Part shown: piece after piece, positions 43,344 to 52,653 of the stretch
Layout of the letters: each line of letters opens with the position of its first letter
How positions within the stretch are numbered: the first letter of the stretch is position 1
Assembly (NCBI RefSeq): GCF_900113765.1
Contig: NZ_FOQO01000013.1
Coordinates: forward strand, 140,321-204,320
Direction: 5' to 3'
From: Parapedobacter indicus
GTDB taxonomy: Bacteria; Bacteroidota; Bacteroidia; Sphingobacteriales; Sphingobacteriaceae
DNA: 64,000 nt
Notes under the pieces: model-generated
What the model was told of the DNA's origin: nothing
Database searches by the model: none
What the model saw: only the letters and a program-made list of their open reading frames with translations
Position numbers and translations under genes: made by a program

Positions 43344-45227
43344 ATGAAAGGCCGGCATATCAAAAACAGCATTCCGATTTCACCTACATTGGATGATTTA
43401 AACGCTACAGATAAAGTGAATCGGAAGACTGGGCTTAGTCTTTCGGCCAAAAGATTAGTTTGGGTCTGCCTACTTGCCGTAGGGATTGGTGCCGTGGTCA
43501 GTCTGATCGCCCGAATACTGATCTTGTTCATCAACCTGGTTACGAACCTTTCCTTTTTCGGGAGTGTTGGACTGCATTTCCAAGATCCCGCAGACAACCA
43601 TCTTGGCATATGGGTGGTCATCATACCGGCCATAGGAGGGCTTATCGTTGGCCTCATGGCATTGTATGGCTCGAAGGCGATCCGCGGCCACGGAATACCG
43701 GAAGCCATGGAACAGATTCTTGTAAACCAAAGCCGGATCAGGCCGAAGACAACGTTGCTAAAACCAATTTCCTCCGCATTCGCTATCGGCACGGGAGGAC
43801 CATTTGGTGCTGAAGGCCCTATCATCGCTACGGGGGGTGCTTTCGGTTCCACGCTAGGGCAATTCCTGAGGGTAACGCCCCGTGAACGAAAGGCCTTACT
43901 GGCTGCGGGAGCAACCGCCGGGATGTCTGCCATTTTTGGAACACCTGTTGCTGCAATCTTTCTTGCAGTGGAACTGCTCCTGTTTGAATTTTCCGCTCGA
44001 ACGATTTTACCAGTCGCATTGGCATGCATCACCGGCGCTGCGGGACATTACTTTCTGTTTGAGGCCGGTCCCGTATTTCCGATGCCATTTCTTTCAACGC
44101 CCACAAATTCTGCATTGTTAATATACAGTCTAATTGGCGTGGTGATCGGGATAATTTCGCTCGGCTTGACCAAGGCAGTGTATTACGTGGAGGACTTATT
44201 TGAAAAGCTACCGATACACTGGATGTGGTGGCCGGCACTTGGTGGGCTGGCTGTTGGGTTGATTGGCTATTTTGCACCTTATACACTGGGCGTTGGGTAT
44301 CAAAATATAACAAATGTGTTGTCGGGAAACATGCCGCTGGCCCTGATTCTCTCCTTGGCATTATTGAAATTTGTTTCGTGGTGCATCGCCCTTGGCAGTG
44401 GCACTTCGGGTGGAACGCTTGCTCCGTTATTGACTATCGGGGGCGCTTGTGGCGCCGCCGCCGGCTTCGCTTTCGCATTCGCTTTTCCAGGCAACGACAT
44501 CAGTTTATCGATGGCAGCGCTCGTCGGCATGGCCGCCATGTTCGCAGGGGCATCGCGCGCCTATCTTACCAGTATTTTGTTTGCATTAGAGGCAACTTCG
44601 CAGTCCAATGCCTTGGTGCCCTTACTCGCAGCCTGTACCGGGTCTTATTTGATTTCACTGTTTTTTATGAAAAACACGATCATGACCGAAAAGATCGCCC
44701 GCCGGGGTGTTTCGACGCCAGAAGTATACGAGCCGGATCTCCTTAGGCAGATTACTGTCCGTCGCGTAATGAAACAACTTTTAATCGTTCCTAACGCCGT
44801 TCAAAAAACCATTGGGGAAATCAGGGAGTTTTGTCAGCTCTCCAGTGTGAAACAGGAATTTTTAGTCTTCACGGATCCAGATGATTCGTTTGCAGGCGTA
44901 CTCCCAGCCGCCGAAATTTTCCGGCCGGATGCCGACCTGGAAACACCAGTATCTTCCATTGTCAAACGGGATATTTATACCATTCCAGAATCAAATCACC
45001 TAGATAAAGCTGCGGAATTGCTTGCCAAAAGCACCAATCCTTTCCTAATCGTAACTTCGGATACGCAACGGCAAGACATGAAAGGAATTATTACATATAA
45101 GGAAATTTTAGGTTGTTATCTGCGTCACACCCGCGATAATAGGGAAAGCAGGCGGGGCATGCTGCCAGGTAGGCAGCGCTTACGAATCTTGGTGAAAGGA
45201 AGACTACCGCGTACATCAGACTATTAA
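43344..45227 (+). CDS. ClC-family chloride channel/antiporter with C-terminal CBS pair
   Basis: 627 aa. Ten or more hydrophobic helices to about residue 455, then a CBS-domain pair (about 465-600; ending TSDTQRQDMKGIITYKEILG). The ClC motifs are RGHGIPEA (114-121), GGPFGAEGP with the gating Glu157, and GSGTSGGTLAP. The first motif has His where the best-studied ClC proteins have the chloride-binding Ser (GSGIP); GHGIP/GHGVP is found in a sizeable bacterial group, so this is a subgroup mark and not damage. Glu157 and the lack of an obvious internal proton Glu leave open channel versus H+/Cl- exchange. TATTTTTG at 43314-43321 is a good -7 element 23 bases upstream. It is divergent from the FNR-like gene. 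Confidence 0.92.
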   Translation: MKGRHIKNSIPISPTLDDLNATDKVNRKTGLSLSAKRLVWVCLLAVGIGAVVSLIARILILFINLVTNLSFFGSVGLHFQDPADNHLGIWVVIIPAIGGLIVGLMALYGSKAIRGHGIPEAMEQILVNQSRIRPKTTLLKPISSAFAIGTGGPFGAEGPIIATGGAFGSTLGQFLRVTPRERKALLAAGATAGMSAIFGTPVAAIFLAVELLLFEFSARTILPVALACITGAAGHYFLFEAGPVFPMPFLSTPTNSALLIYSLIGVVIGIISLGLTKAVYYVEDLFEKLPIHWMWWPALGGLAVGLIGYFAPYTLGVGYQNITNVLSGNMPLALILSLALLKFVSWCIALGSGTSGGTLAPLLTIGGACGAAAGFAFAFAFPGNDISLSMAALVGMAAMFAGASRAYLTSILFALEATSQSNALVPLLAACTGSYLISLFFMKNTIMTEKIARRGVSTPEVYEPDLLRQITVRRVMKQLLIVPNAVQKTIGEIREFCQLSSVKQEFLVFTDPDDSFAGVLPAAEIFRPDADLETPVSSIVKRDIYTIPESNHLDKAAELLAKSTNPFLIVTSDTQRQDMKGIITYKEILGCYLRHTRDNRESRRGMLPGRQRLRILVKGRLPRTSDY

Positions 45228-45284
45228 ATGGATGACATGAAATAGTTTCATCAAAATCACCGGGCGATTAGACGTAGCGTGACC

Positions 45285-45292
45285 TACCTTTG
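45285..45292 (+). promoter_or_regulatory. -7 promoter element of the oxidase gene
   Basis: TACCTTTG, an exact TAnnTTTG match 31 bases before the ATG at 45323. No good -33 TTTG lies at 18-20 bases, which may mean activator dependence. Confidence 0.4.
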
Positions 45293-45322
45293 GTTAAACT
45301 ACTCACATAATCTTTTATTGTT

Positions 45323-47209
45323 ATGGCAGCCTCAGTTCATTCGGGTATCATTGCTACCCATGACCAGGATTCCGGCCATCACCGGGAGGGATTCATATCC
45401 CGTTATGTATTTAGCCGCGATCATAAGATGATCGCAAAGCAATTTTTGGTTACCTCCATCGCGATGGCATTCATCGCTTTACTTCTCTCTATTCTCTTCA
45501 GGATTCAGCTTGGATGGCCTGATAAAGATTTTCCGATACTGGAAGTCTTCCTTGGAAAATGGGCGGAAGGCGGACGTATCCGACCGGACTTTTACCTTGC
45601 CCTTGTTACCATTCACGGCACAATTATGGTCTTCTTCGTACTGACCGCCGGGTTGAGCGGAACTTTTGCCAATCTGCTTATACCACTGCAAGTAGGCGCA
45701 CGAGACATGGCCTCGCCATTTATGAATATGCTCTCCTATTGGTCTTTTTTCGCATCGTGCGTTGTGCTCATTGCCTCCTTCTTTATAGAAACTGGCCCCG
45801 CAAGTGCCGGATGGACCGTGTATCCACCATTGTCGGCTATACCCAAAGCCATCCCGGGTTCCGGACTAGGGATGACCCTGTGGCTCATCAGTGTATTTCT
45901 ATTTGTAATTTCGTCTGTGCTGGGTTCCATCAACTACATCAGCACCGTGCTCAACCTACGTACAAGGGGAATGGATTTATGGAAAATGCCCCTCACGGTC
46001 TGGGGTCTTTTTCTGACCGCTGTTTTGGGCCTGCTTACCTTCCCGGTGCTTGTGGCAGGCTTGGTACTATTGATTTTCGACCGTAGCTTCGGAACCAGCT
46101 TTTACCTCAGCGACTTGGTCATCCAGGGCCAGATATTGCCCAATGAGGGCGGAAGTCCCATCTTGTGGGAGCATCTGTTCTGGTTCCTGGGGCATCCGGA
46201 AGTCTATATTGCCATTCTGCCTGCTTTCGGTATCGTCTCCGAGGTGATGTCCACTCATTCGAGGAAACCAATCTTCGGATACCATGCCATGGTTTACTCG
46301 CTGATCGGGATTGTGGTCCTGTCGTTTCTGGTATGGGGCCACCATATGTTTGTCTCGGGAATGAATCCCTTCCTAGGAGGTGTATTCATGATCACTACGT
46401 TGATCATTGCCGTGCCGTCGGCCATCAAAACGTTCAATTACCTGGCTACGCTCTGGCGGGGCAATATCCGGTTTACCCCGCCTATGCTATTTGCGATCGG
46501 CTTCGTATCTTTTTTGGTTTCCGGGGGGCTGACAGGCATTTATTTGGGCAATTCTTCACTGGACATCGGTTTGCACGACTCCTATTTTGTGGTGGCACAT
46601 TTCCACCTGGTGATGGGATGTGCTTCCGTTTTTGGTATGCTTGCGGGAGTCTATCACTGGTTTCCCAAGATGTATGGACGGATGATGAACGAAAAGCTCG
46701 GCTATCTGCATTTCTGGATGACTTTTATATGTGCGTACCTCGTGTTCTTTCCTATGCATTTCATGGGTATTGATGGTGTTCCGAGAAGGTATTATGCGTT
46801 TACCGAATTTCCGTTTATGGAACGCTGGCTGTCTGTAAACAAATTCATCTCCTGGGCCGCCATCGTCGCCGGAATTGCACAACTCGCTTTCCTTTGGAAT
46901 TATATTTACTCGGCTTTCTTTGGGAGAAAAACGGTCAGCAATCCTTGGCGTTCCAACACATTGGAATGGACCACTCCAGTGGAGCACCTACACGGCAATT
47001 GGCCGGGTGATCTTCCGACAGTTTACCGCTGGCCCTACGATTACAGCAAGCCCGGGCACCCTGAAGATTACATCAGCCAAGTGATACCCTTTTCGCAGAC
47101 CAGGGAATCTAACTTATCCCACGACTTCGACGGCGACCCTGAAGGGGAACGCATACAACGGGAATGGGAATCGGCTAAAAAATCTGAATCGGCAACCGAT
47201 CAACGTTAA
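45323..47209 (+). CDS. ctaD: Cytochrome c oxidase subunit I (A1-type haem-copper oxidase)
   Basis: 628 aa, twelve or more membrane helices. All metal ligands are present: His98 (TIHGT) and His428 for the low-spin haem, His426 for haem a3 (AHFHLVMG), and His291, His340 and His341 for CuB. The His-Tyr pair is in GHPEVY (Tyr295), with Glu293 of the D channel and Lys369 of the K channel (AVPSAIKTFNY), so it is a proton-pumping A1-type enzyme. No subunit II, III, IV or assembly gene is next to it. A stand-alone subunit I must borrow partners from another locus or serve as an alternative isoform. It starts 95 bases after the ClC gene and is followed without a gap by the LysR-type gene. The FNR-like regulator upstream suggests oxygen control. 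Confidence 0.93.
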   Translation: MAASVHSGIIATHDQDSGHHREGFISRYVFSRDHKMIAKQFLVTSIAMAFIALLLSILFRIQLGWPDKDFPILEVFLGKWAEGGRIRPDFYLALVTIHGTIMVFFVLTAGLSGTFANLLIPLQVGARDMASPFMNMLSYWSFFASCVVLIASFFIETGPASAGWTVYPPLSAIPKAIPGSGLGMTLWLISVFLFVISSVLGSINYISTVLNLRTRGMDLWKMPLTVWGLFLTAVLGLLTFPVLVAGLVLLIFDRSFGTSFYLSDLVIQGQILPNEGGSPILWEHLFWFLGHPEVYIAILPAFGIVSEVMSTHSRKPIFGYHAMVYSLIGIVVLSFLVWGHHMFVSGMNPFLGGVFMITTLIIAVPSAIKTFNYLATLWRGNIRFTPPMLFAIGFVSFLVSGGLTGIYLGNSSLDIGLHDSYFVVAHFHLVMGCASVFGMLAGVYHWFPKMYGRMMNEKLGYLHFWMTFICAYLVFFPMHFMGIDGVPRRYYAFTEFPFMERWLSVNKFISWAAIVAGIAQLAFLWNYIYSAFFGRKTVSNPWRSNTLEWTTPVEHLHGNWPGDLPTVYRWPYDYSKPGHPEDYISQVIPFSQTRESNLSHDFDGDPEGERIQREWESAKKSESATDQR

Positions 47210-47233
47210 ATGCAGCTTCGAAAGCAAGTTAGT

Positions 47234-48142
47234 ATGGAAATACGTTATTTGAGACTGATAAAAGCAATCGTGGAAGAAGGGAGTATCACCCGGGCAATGG
47301 ATGTGCTTTTTCTATCGCAAAGCGCATTGAGCTACCAGTTGAAAGAAGCGGAACTGCAAATAGGGACCAAACTTTTTTTCCGGGTAAATAAAAAGTTAGT
47401 CTTAACGCCTGCGGGGAAAAAGCTCTATTCTACCGCCACCCGCGTATTGGCTGAACTAGACGAAACGGAGGACGAGATCAGGCGGATGATGGATGGAGAA
47501 AGCGGCACCATTCGGATCAGTACTGAATGCTACACCAGTTATCATTGGCTGCCGCCCGTGCTTAAGAAGTTCAAAAGTGAATTCCCGAATGTGGAGATTG
47601 AGATCGTGTTTGAAGCAACTCACCATCCCGTCGAGAAATTACTGGCAGGCGAACTGGATCTCGCAATTACCAGTAACCCCGAACATCCTGAACAAATCGA
47701 GTTCATCCAGCTCTTTTCAGATGAAATGCTGGCGGTGGTCTCCCACCAACATCCTTGGGCGAAACGGGAATATGTGGTCTCCGAAGATTTCCAGGATGCT
47801 ACGTTAATCATCCACTCCCTCCCGCTGGATACGGTGTCTATCTTCCGAACCCAGCTAACCCCCAAAGGGCTCCAGCCGAAAAAACTGATCATCCTGCCGC
47901 TAACAGAGGCCTCTATCGAGCTGGTCAAGGCTAACATGGGAGTCATCGTATTGGCCAACTGGGCCATGAAACCCTATATCAATGGCCAGGTAAAAGCGGT
48001 ACGCATTAACCCGGAAGGTTTTTTCAGGCAGCAGTATATCGCTCGGATGCGCAACCGGAAATATCCGGTTTATTTCGACTATTTTATCCGGTTCCTGAGA
48101 GAAGAACTCCGGACAAACGCAGAAACCAAAACACCGCAATAA
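47234..48142 (+). CDS. LysR-family regulator, MetR-like
   Basis: 302 aa from the ATG at 47234 (MEIRYLRLIKAIVEEGSITR); an ATG at 47210, touching the oxidase stop, gives eight more residues of uncertain use. The winged helix-turn-helix (1-60) has FLSQSALSYQLKEAELQIG, close to the MetR pattern (TQSALSHQ), and is followed by the LysR substrate-binding domain (about 90-295). MetR proteins respond to homocysteine. The two genes that follow encode a peroxiredoxin and a cystathionine-gamma-synthase-family enzyme, so a sulfur amino acid signal is plausible. It is transcribed in the same direction as both, 32 bases before the peroxiredoxin, which is unusual because LysR genes are more often divergent from their targets. 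Confidence 0.85.
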   Translation: MEIRYLRLIKAIVEEGSITRAMDVLFLSQSALSYQLKEAELQIGTKLFFRVNKKLVLTPAGKKLYSTATRVLAELDETEDEIRRMMDGESGTIRISTECYTSYHWLPPVLKKFKSEFPNVEIEIVFEATHHPVEKLLAGELDLAITSNPEHPEQIEFIQLFSDEMLAVVSHQHPWAKREYVVSEDFQDATLIIHSLPLDTVSIFRTQLTPKGLQPKKLIILPLTEASIELVKANMGVIVLANWAMKPYINGQVKAVRINPEGFFRQQYIARMRNRKYPVYFDYFIRFLREELRTNAETKTPQ

Positions 48143-48174
48143 TTAACAGCATACAAATAAAAAACACTAAAAAC

Positions 48175-48810
48175 ATGAGTTTAAAAATTGGAGATATTGC
48201 TCCTGATTTTAAAGCGGAGACAACGGAAGGACCGATTGACTTCTATCAATGGCTGGGTAATAACTGGGCAATCCTGTACTCTCATCCCGGCGACTACACC
48301 CCAATCTGTACAACGGAACTAGGGCGCACGGCGCAGCTCAGCAATGAATTTGCCAGACGGAATACCCGCATCCTGGCCATCAGTGTCGATGGCATCGAAT
48401 CCCACCGGGGATGGGTTAATGACATCAACGAAACCCAGCATACCAGAGTCGACTTTCCCATTATCGCCGACCCGGACAAGACGATCTCCCGGTCGTACCA
48501 AATGATACACGATAACGCTTCTTCGTCGGCAACCGTCAGGTCGGTGTACTTCATTGGCCCGGATAAAAAGATCAAGGCAGCTATTACCTATCCGGCATCC
48601 ACCGGCAGAAATTTCACAGAGATATTGCGTGTACTCGATTCCCTGCAATTGACGGATCGTTATAGCGTGGGTACCCCGGTGGACTGGGAGGTGGGGCAGG
48701 ATGTGGTGATTTCGACTTCAGTAAGCAACGACGAGATCCCCTCAAAATTTCCGAAGGGCCATCGAGAAGTCAATTCTTATTTACGTTATACACCGCAACC
48801 CGATAAATAA
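48175..48810 (+). CDS. 1-Cys peroxiredoxin (Prx6 subfamily)
   Basis: 211 aa. The peroxidatic cysteine is Cys45 in SHPGDYTPICTTELG, matching the HPxDFTPVCTTE motif of Prx6. It is the only Cys in the protein, so there is no resolving Cys and it must be recycled by an external thiol. The long C-terminal extension (about 160-211, VGTPVDWEVGQDVVI) is typical of Prx6, which is dimeric. It reduces peroxides in the cytoplasm. Gene order puts it between the MetR-like regulator and a transsulfuration-type enzyme, the latter starting 22 bases downstream, so peroxide defence and sulfur metabolism are co-transcribed here. Confidence 0.94.
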   Translation: MSLKIGDIAPDFKAETTEGPIDFYQWLGNNWAILYSHPGDYTPICTTELGRTAQLSNEFARRNTRILAISVDGIESHRGWVNDINETQHTRVDFPIIADPDKTISRSYQMIHDNASSSATVRSVYFIGPDKKIKAAITYPASTGRNFTEILRVLDSLQLTDRYSVGTPVDWEVGQDVVISTSVSNDEIPSKFPKGHREVNSYLRYTPQPDK

Positions 48811-48832
48811 GGGTTGAGGGCAACCTAATACA

Positions 48833-49972
48833 ATGGAAGATTTCGACACGTTATGCGTTCACCCCCTGGGGAGAAATGTCCACCCGAGCGGTTCCGTGGC
48901 ATCGCCTATTTACCCTTCTGCCGCGTATGATTATACCGGCAATGAAGGGTTACGCTATCCGGGTTTTTACTCGACGTATAACCAGCTACGGACCGGCGAA
49001 ATCATCGCAAAGCTGGAAGGTGGGGAATGGGGGGTGACACTCAGCTCCGGTATGGCCGCTATCAGCACGGCGATTCTGTCATTCGTACAGCAGGGGGATC
49101 ATGTGATTTTCGCTGCGGATCTTTATGGTGGTACTATGGCGCTGGCCGAACAAGAATTTCCCAAACGCGGCATTGCTTTCAGCTATGCAGGAAATACCAT
49201 GGAAAGTTTCCGGGCAGCACTTAGTGGGACCACCAAATTGATTTACCTCGAAACGCCTGCCAACCCACTCCTAGGCATTGTGCCGTTGAAACAGCTTGCC
49301 GAGTTGGCCCGGGCAAATGGAATCATGACAATTGTGGATAACACATTTGCATCGCCCATTAATCAACACCCGATAGCGCATGGAATCGATATAGTCGTCC
49401 ACAGCGGAACGAAGTTCCTAGGCGGCCATAACGACCTTCCGTTTGGCGCACTGGTTACCGCCGAAATGCACCGCGAAAAAATCCTTTCCACGGCGAAAAT
49501 GTATGGCGGGTCACTATCCGCCCAAGCGTGTTACCTCGCAGAACGAAGCCTCAAGACCTTGGCCCTCCGGGTAAAAAAACAAAATGAAAACGCGATGTAT
49601 CTGGCCGATTACCTTTCCGGGTTGGCTGGTATACGTTCCGTTTTCTATCCCGGTCTCCCTTCCCACCCGAATCATGTGATTGCCAAAGAACAGATGAGCG
49701 GCTTCGGAGGCATCCTGTCTTTCGAGCCGGACCTGAATGCCGGCCGACTGCCTATTTTTCTGAAGAACTTGTCTATTATTCAACCTGCCCTCAGCCTCGG
49801 TGGTGTGGAAAGCCTTATCTGTGCACCCGCAGAAACGTCACATCGCGGGCTTACCTCTGAAAAACGTCGTTCCCTTGGTATAAACGATCATCTATTGCGG
49901 CTTTCGGTCGGCATTGAAAATGCCTCGGAACTCGCATCCGATCTGCAACATGCGCTGGCGAAAGCTCAATAA
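48833..49972 (+). CDS. PLP-dependent Cys/Met-metabolism enzyme (cystathionine gamma-synthase/lyase family)
   Basis: 379 aa, fold type I. The PLP lysine is Lys194 in VHSGTKFLGGHNDL, with Asp169 (TIVDNTFASP) for the pyridine nitrogen and YGGT (98-101) for ring stacking. Family segments LEGGEWGVTLSSGMAAIS and ETPANPLLGIV are present. The loop that normally reads YxRxxNPT, whose Arg binds the cofactor phosphate of the neighbouring subunit, is shorter and reads FYSTYNQLRTGE, so the exact reaction (gamma-synthase, beta- or gamma-lyase, methionine gamma-lyase) cannot be assigned. The nearby MetR-like regulator supports a role in methionine or cysteine turnover. It follows the peroxiredoxin by 22 bases. 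Confidence 0.85.
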   Translation: MEDFDTLCVHPLGRNVHPSGSVASPIYPSAAYDYTGNEGLRYPGFYSTYNQLRTGEIIAKLEGGEWGVTLSSGMAAISTAILSFVQQGDHVIFAADLYGGTMALAEQEFPKRGIAFSYAGNTMESFRAALSGTTKLIYLETPANPLLGIVPLKQLAELARANGIMTIVDNTFASPINQHPIAHGIDIVVHSGTKFLGGHNDLPFGALVTAEMHREKILSTAKMYGGSLSAQACYLAERSLKTLALRVKKQNENAMYLADYLSGLAGIRSVFYPGLPSHPNHVIAKEQMSGFGGILSFEPDLNAGRLPIFLKNLSIIQPALSLGGVESLICAPAETSHRGLTSEKRRSLGINDHLLRLSVGIENASELASDLQHALAKAQ

Positions 49973-50087
49973 AAGTCCACTTTTTCAACTGCTGATCTTC
50001 AGACTAAGCATCCTATTTTGGGATTATGCTCAACAATTGTATCTTGTGTGCAGTTGTATACGTTAGTATAGACGGGATGGTTTTTTT

Positions 50088-52634
50088 ATGAACATACGAT
50101 TTCCGGTTTTAGTAGGATTACTGACTGCGATGGGGCTTACCGTCCTTTCACTCTCCTTGGCCCTTGGACAGACAACCATCCGGGGGACGGTAACCGATGC
50201 ATCTACAGGCGAAGGCATTTCCGGTGTAAGTATATTCCTTGCCAACACCTCAGTCGGTACTTCGACAGATAGTTCAGGACGTTATACATTGACCTTCAAC
50301 GATTCTGCCACCCAAATTCACTTCAACGCTCTTGGCTATAAATCCATTTTCCAACCCCTTTCTGAGGGGACGTCGCTAACCATTGACGTGGCGCTCGAGG
50401 AAGACGCCCAGGTACTAGACGAGGTGACCATCAGCGGAAAAGGGCGTTACCGCAATCGTGACAATCCTGCCGTGGAACTGATCCGGAAAGTCATCGAACA
50501 TAAAAAAGCCAATCGCCTATCGCGCTTCGATTATGCTTCGTTTGAAGTGTATGAAAAAATCATGATGGCAATAAGCGATGTGCCCAAATTCGTTACAAAC
50601 AATGCACTCACGCGCGGATATCGGTTCGTATTTGAAAATGTGGATACGACGCTCGTCCCCGGCCGTTCTCTTTTGCCCGTTTACCTTGAGGAAAATCTAT
50701 CCCACCGATACCAACGGCTCCATCCGAAAACTGAAAAAACCATTGTTACTGCCAATAAAAAAACTGAGCTGGATAAACGGTATATAAATAACGAAAACAT
50801 CGAGACCTATTTTAAATTCATCCACGGCGATGTAGATATTTACGAGAACAACATTTTAATTCTGAATAAACCGTTTCTTAGTCCCACGGCAGATGCGGCT
50901 CCCTTGTTCTATAAGTTTTTCATTACCGATACCGTATCCAACGCAGAAGGACAATTCGTCGAATTGACATTTGTACCCCGAAATAACGAAGACCGCCTGT
51001 TCTCCGGCAAATTGCAGGTTACCTTAGATGGCAACTATGGGATACGCCGCGCAGACATTTGGATAGACCACCGGGCCAATCTCAATTGGGTAAATGATGT
51101 ATCCATTTCGCTGCGCTTTCGCCGCCATCATAATGGAATTTATCTCCTTTCCCACTCCGATGTAAAAATGAATTTCGGATTATTTGAAGGTGAGCGCGGC
51201 GCCTTTGGACAGCGAACGCTCGTCTACAGCGACTACAATACAGATAGGGTAATCCCTTCCAGCACGTTCACCGGGCAACAGATTATTAAATTGGCCGATG
51301 CCACACAGCAAACGGAAAGTCATTGGGAAACCGAGCGCCCGCTGCAGCTCACCGACGCGGAAGCAAAAACCTATACCAACCTTGACAGCTTGCAGCGTAA
51401 TAAGTCATTCAGGCGTACATTGCGCTTAGGCTACCTTGTTGCCCAAAGTTACGTCAACGCTGGCCCGGTAGAATTCGGTCCGCTTGAATACTCCTACAGC
51501 TTCAACGATTTGGAAGGCAGCCGCATCCGATTAAGCGGCCGCACCACCCGCCAATTTTCGGAAAAGCTTTACGCCGAGGCTTACGCAGCATATGGATTTC
51601 GTGATGATCGCGTGAAATTTTTTACAGGGATAGCGCATACACTCAATAGAAAGCGTATTGGAGAGTATCCTGCACACTACTTACACGTTACTTATCAGCA
51701 AGACGCCCGCGAACCCGGACAATTACTGGGCTTCCGAAATGGCGATAGCTTTTCGCGCTCTTTCCGAAGCGGCAATCAGGATCAATGGTCCTATTATGAT
51801 ATATTCAAACTAAATCATGTTGTCGAGTTTGGCAATCACGTGATGCTGCAAACTTTTTTCACCTCACAGCGACAGGCACCGGCCTCAAAATTGTTTTTTA
51901 TCACAGGTCAAACCGGTCAGGATACGCTGAAAGCATTGCAAACAGCTGAATTAGGCATTGATCTCCGCTGGGCACCTAACGAGGAATTTTTTCAACGAAA
52001 CCTTGAGCGCTCTCCCATTATTAACGAATATCCAGTGTTCAATTTGCGGTATAATTTGGGATTAAAAGGTTTCGGCGGCGAATATACCTACCATGCATTG
52101 CGACTGGATATCTTTAAACGCATTTTCCTTTCGCAGTTAGGCCTGGTAGATGCGAACTTTGGCACCGGCTACATCTTCGGTACGGTGCCCTTTCCGCTGT
52201 TGGATATACCGAATGCGAGCAAGACCTACATGCTGGCGCCGGATTCTTATGCATTGCTCAACAACTTAGAATTCGTAAGCGACCAATACATCAAGTTAGC
52301 CCTCGAATACCGCCCACACGGTTTCTTTTTCAACAAAATTCCGTTAATCAAAAAACTGAAGATTCGCGAAGTAGCCGGATTTAAGTTCTTATATGGAAAT
52401 GTCCGGCCCGAAAACAGGCCGGAAAATAATCCGGATGTATTTCTGTTGCCCCGGGACCTGCGGGGCAACCAAACTACCTTTACCCTCGAACGAAAACCCT
52501 ATATGGAAGCAAGTGCCGGTATAGAGAATATCTTCAATGTGCTCCGGGTAGAATATGTAAGGAGATTGTCGTACCTTAACCATCCCGACATCGACAGGGG
52601 TGGGATACGATTTAGCTTAAAGGTAGATTTTTAG
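50088..52634 (+). CDS. DUF5686-type outer-membrane protein with carboxypeptidase-like regulatory domain
   Basis: 848 aa. Signal peptide (through LALGQ), a carboxypeptidase-D-like regulatory domain (about 30-115: TTIRGTVTDASTGEGISGV, ALEEDAQVLDEVTISGKG) and then a long region with many aromatic, alternating beta strands ending in an aromatic residue (GGIRFSLKVDF), as expected for an outer-membrane barrel. It lacks a TonB plug, so it is not a SusC protein. The DUF5686 family is widespread in Bacteroidota and its function is unknown. It stands between the PLP enzyme and a crotonase gene, 19 bases upstream of the latter; there is no obvious functional link. Confidence 0.85.
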   Translation: MNIRFPVLVGLLTAMGLTVLSLSLALGQTTIRGTVTDASTGEGISGVSIFLANTSVGTSTDSSGRYTLTFNDSATQIHFNALGYKSIFQPLSEGTSLTIDVALEEDAQVLDEVTISGKGRYRNRDNPAVELIRKVIEHKKANRLSRFDYASFEVYEKIMMAISDVPKFVTNNALTRGYRFVFENVDTTLVPGRSLLPVYLEENLSHRYQRLHPKTEKTIVTANKKTELDKRYINNENIETYFKFIHGDVDIYENNILILNKPFLSPTADAAPLFYKFFITDTVSNAEGQFVELTFVPRNNEDRLFSGKLQVTLDGNYGIRRADIWIDHRANLNWVNDVSISLRFRRHHNGIYLLSHSDVKMNFGLFEGERGAFGQRTLVYSDYNTDRVIPSSTFTGQQIIKLADATQQTESHWETERPLQLTDAEAKTYTNLDSLQRNKSFRRTLRLGYLVAQSYVNAGPVEFGPLEYSYSFNDLEGSRIRLSGRTTRQFSEKLYAEAYAAYGFRDDRVKFFTGIAHTLNRKRIGEYPAHYLHVTYQQDAREPGQLLGFRNGDSFSRSFRSGNQDQWSYYDIFKLNHVVEFGNHVMLQTFFTSQRQAPASKLFFITGQTGQDTLKALQTAELGIDLRWAPNEEFFQRNLERSPIINEYPVFNLRYNLGLKGFGGEYTYHALRLDIFKRIFLSQLGLVDANFGTGYIFGTVPFPLLDIPNASKTYMLAPDSYALLNNLEFVSDQYIKLALEYRPHGFFFNKIPLIKKLKIREVAGFKFLYGNVRPENRPENNPDVFLLPRDLRGNQTTFTLERKPYMEASAGIENIFNVLRVEYVRRLSYLNHPDIDRGGIRFSLKVDF

Positions 52635-52653
52635 TCAGCAAAAAACAAATACC

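Noticed and set aside
43223..44032. A 269-codon minus-strand frame over the start of the ClC gene
   Set aside because: It is antisense to a gene with intact ClC motifs, and its Pro/Ser/Arg-rich translation is what a reversed membrane protein frame gives.
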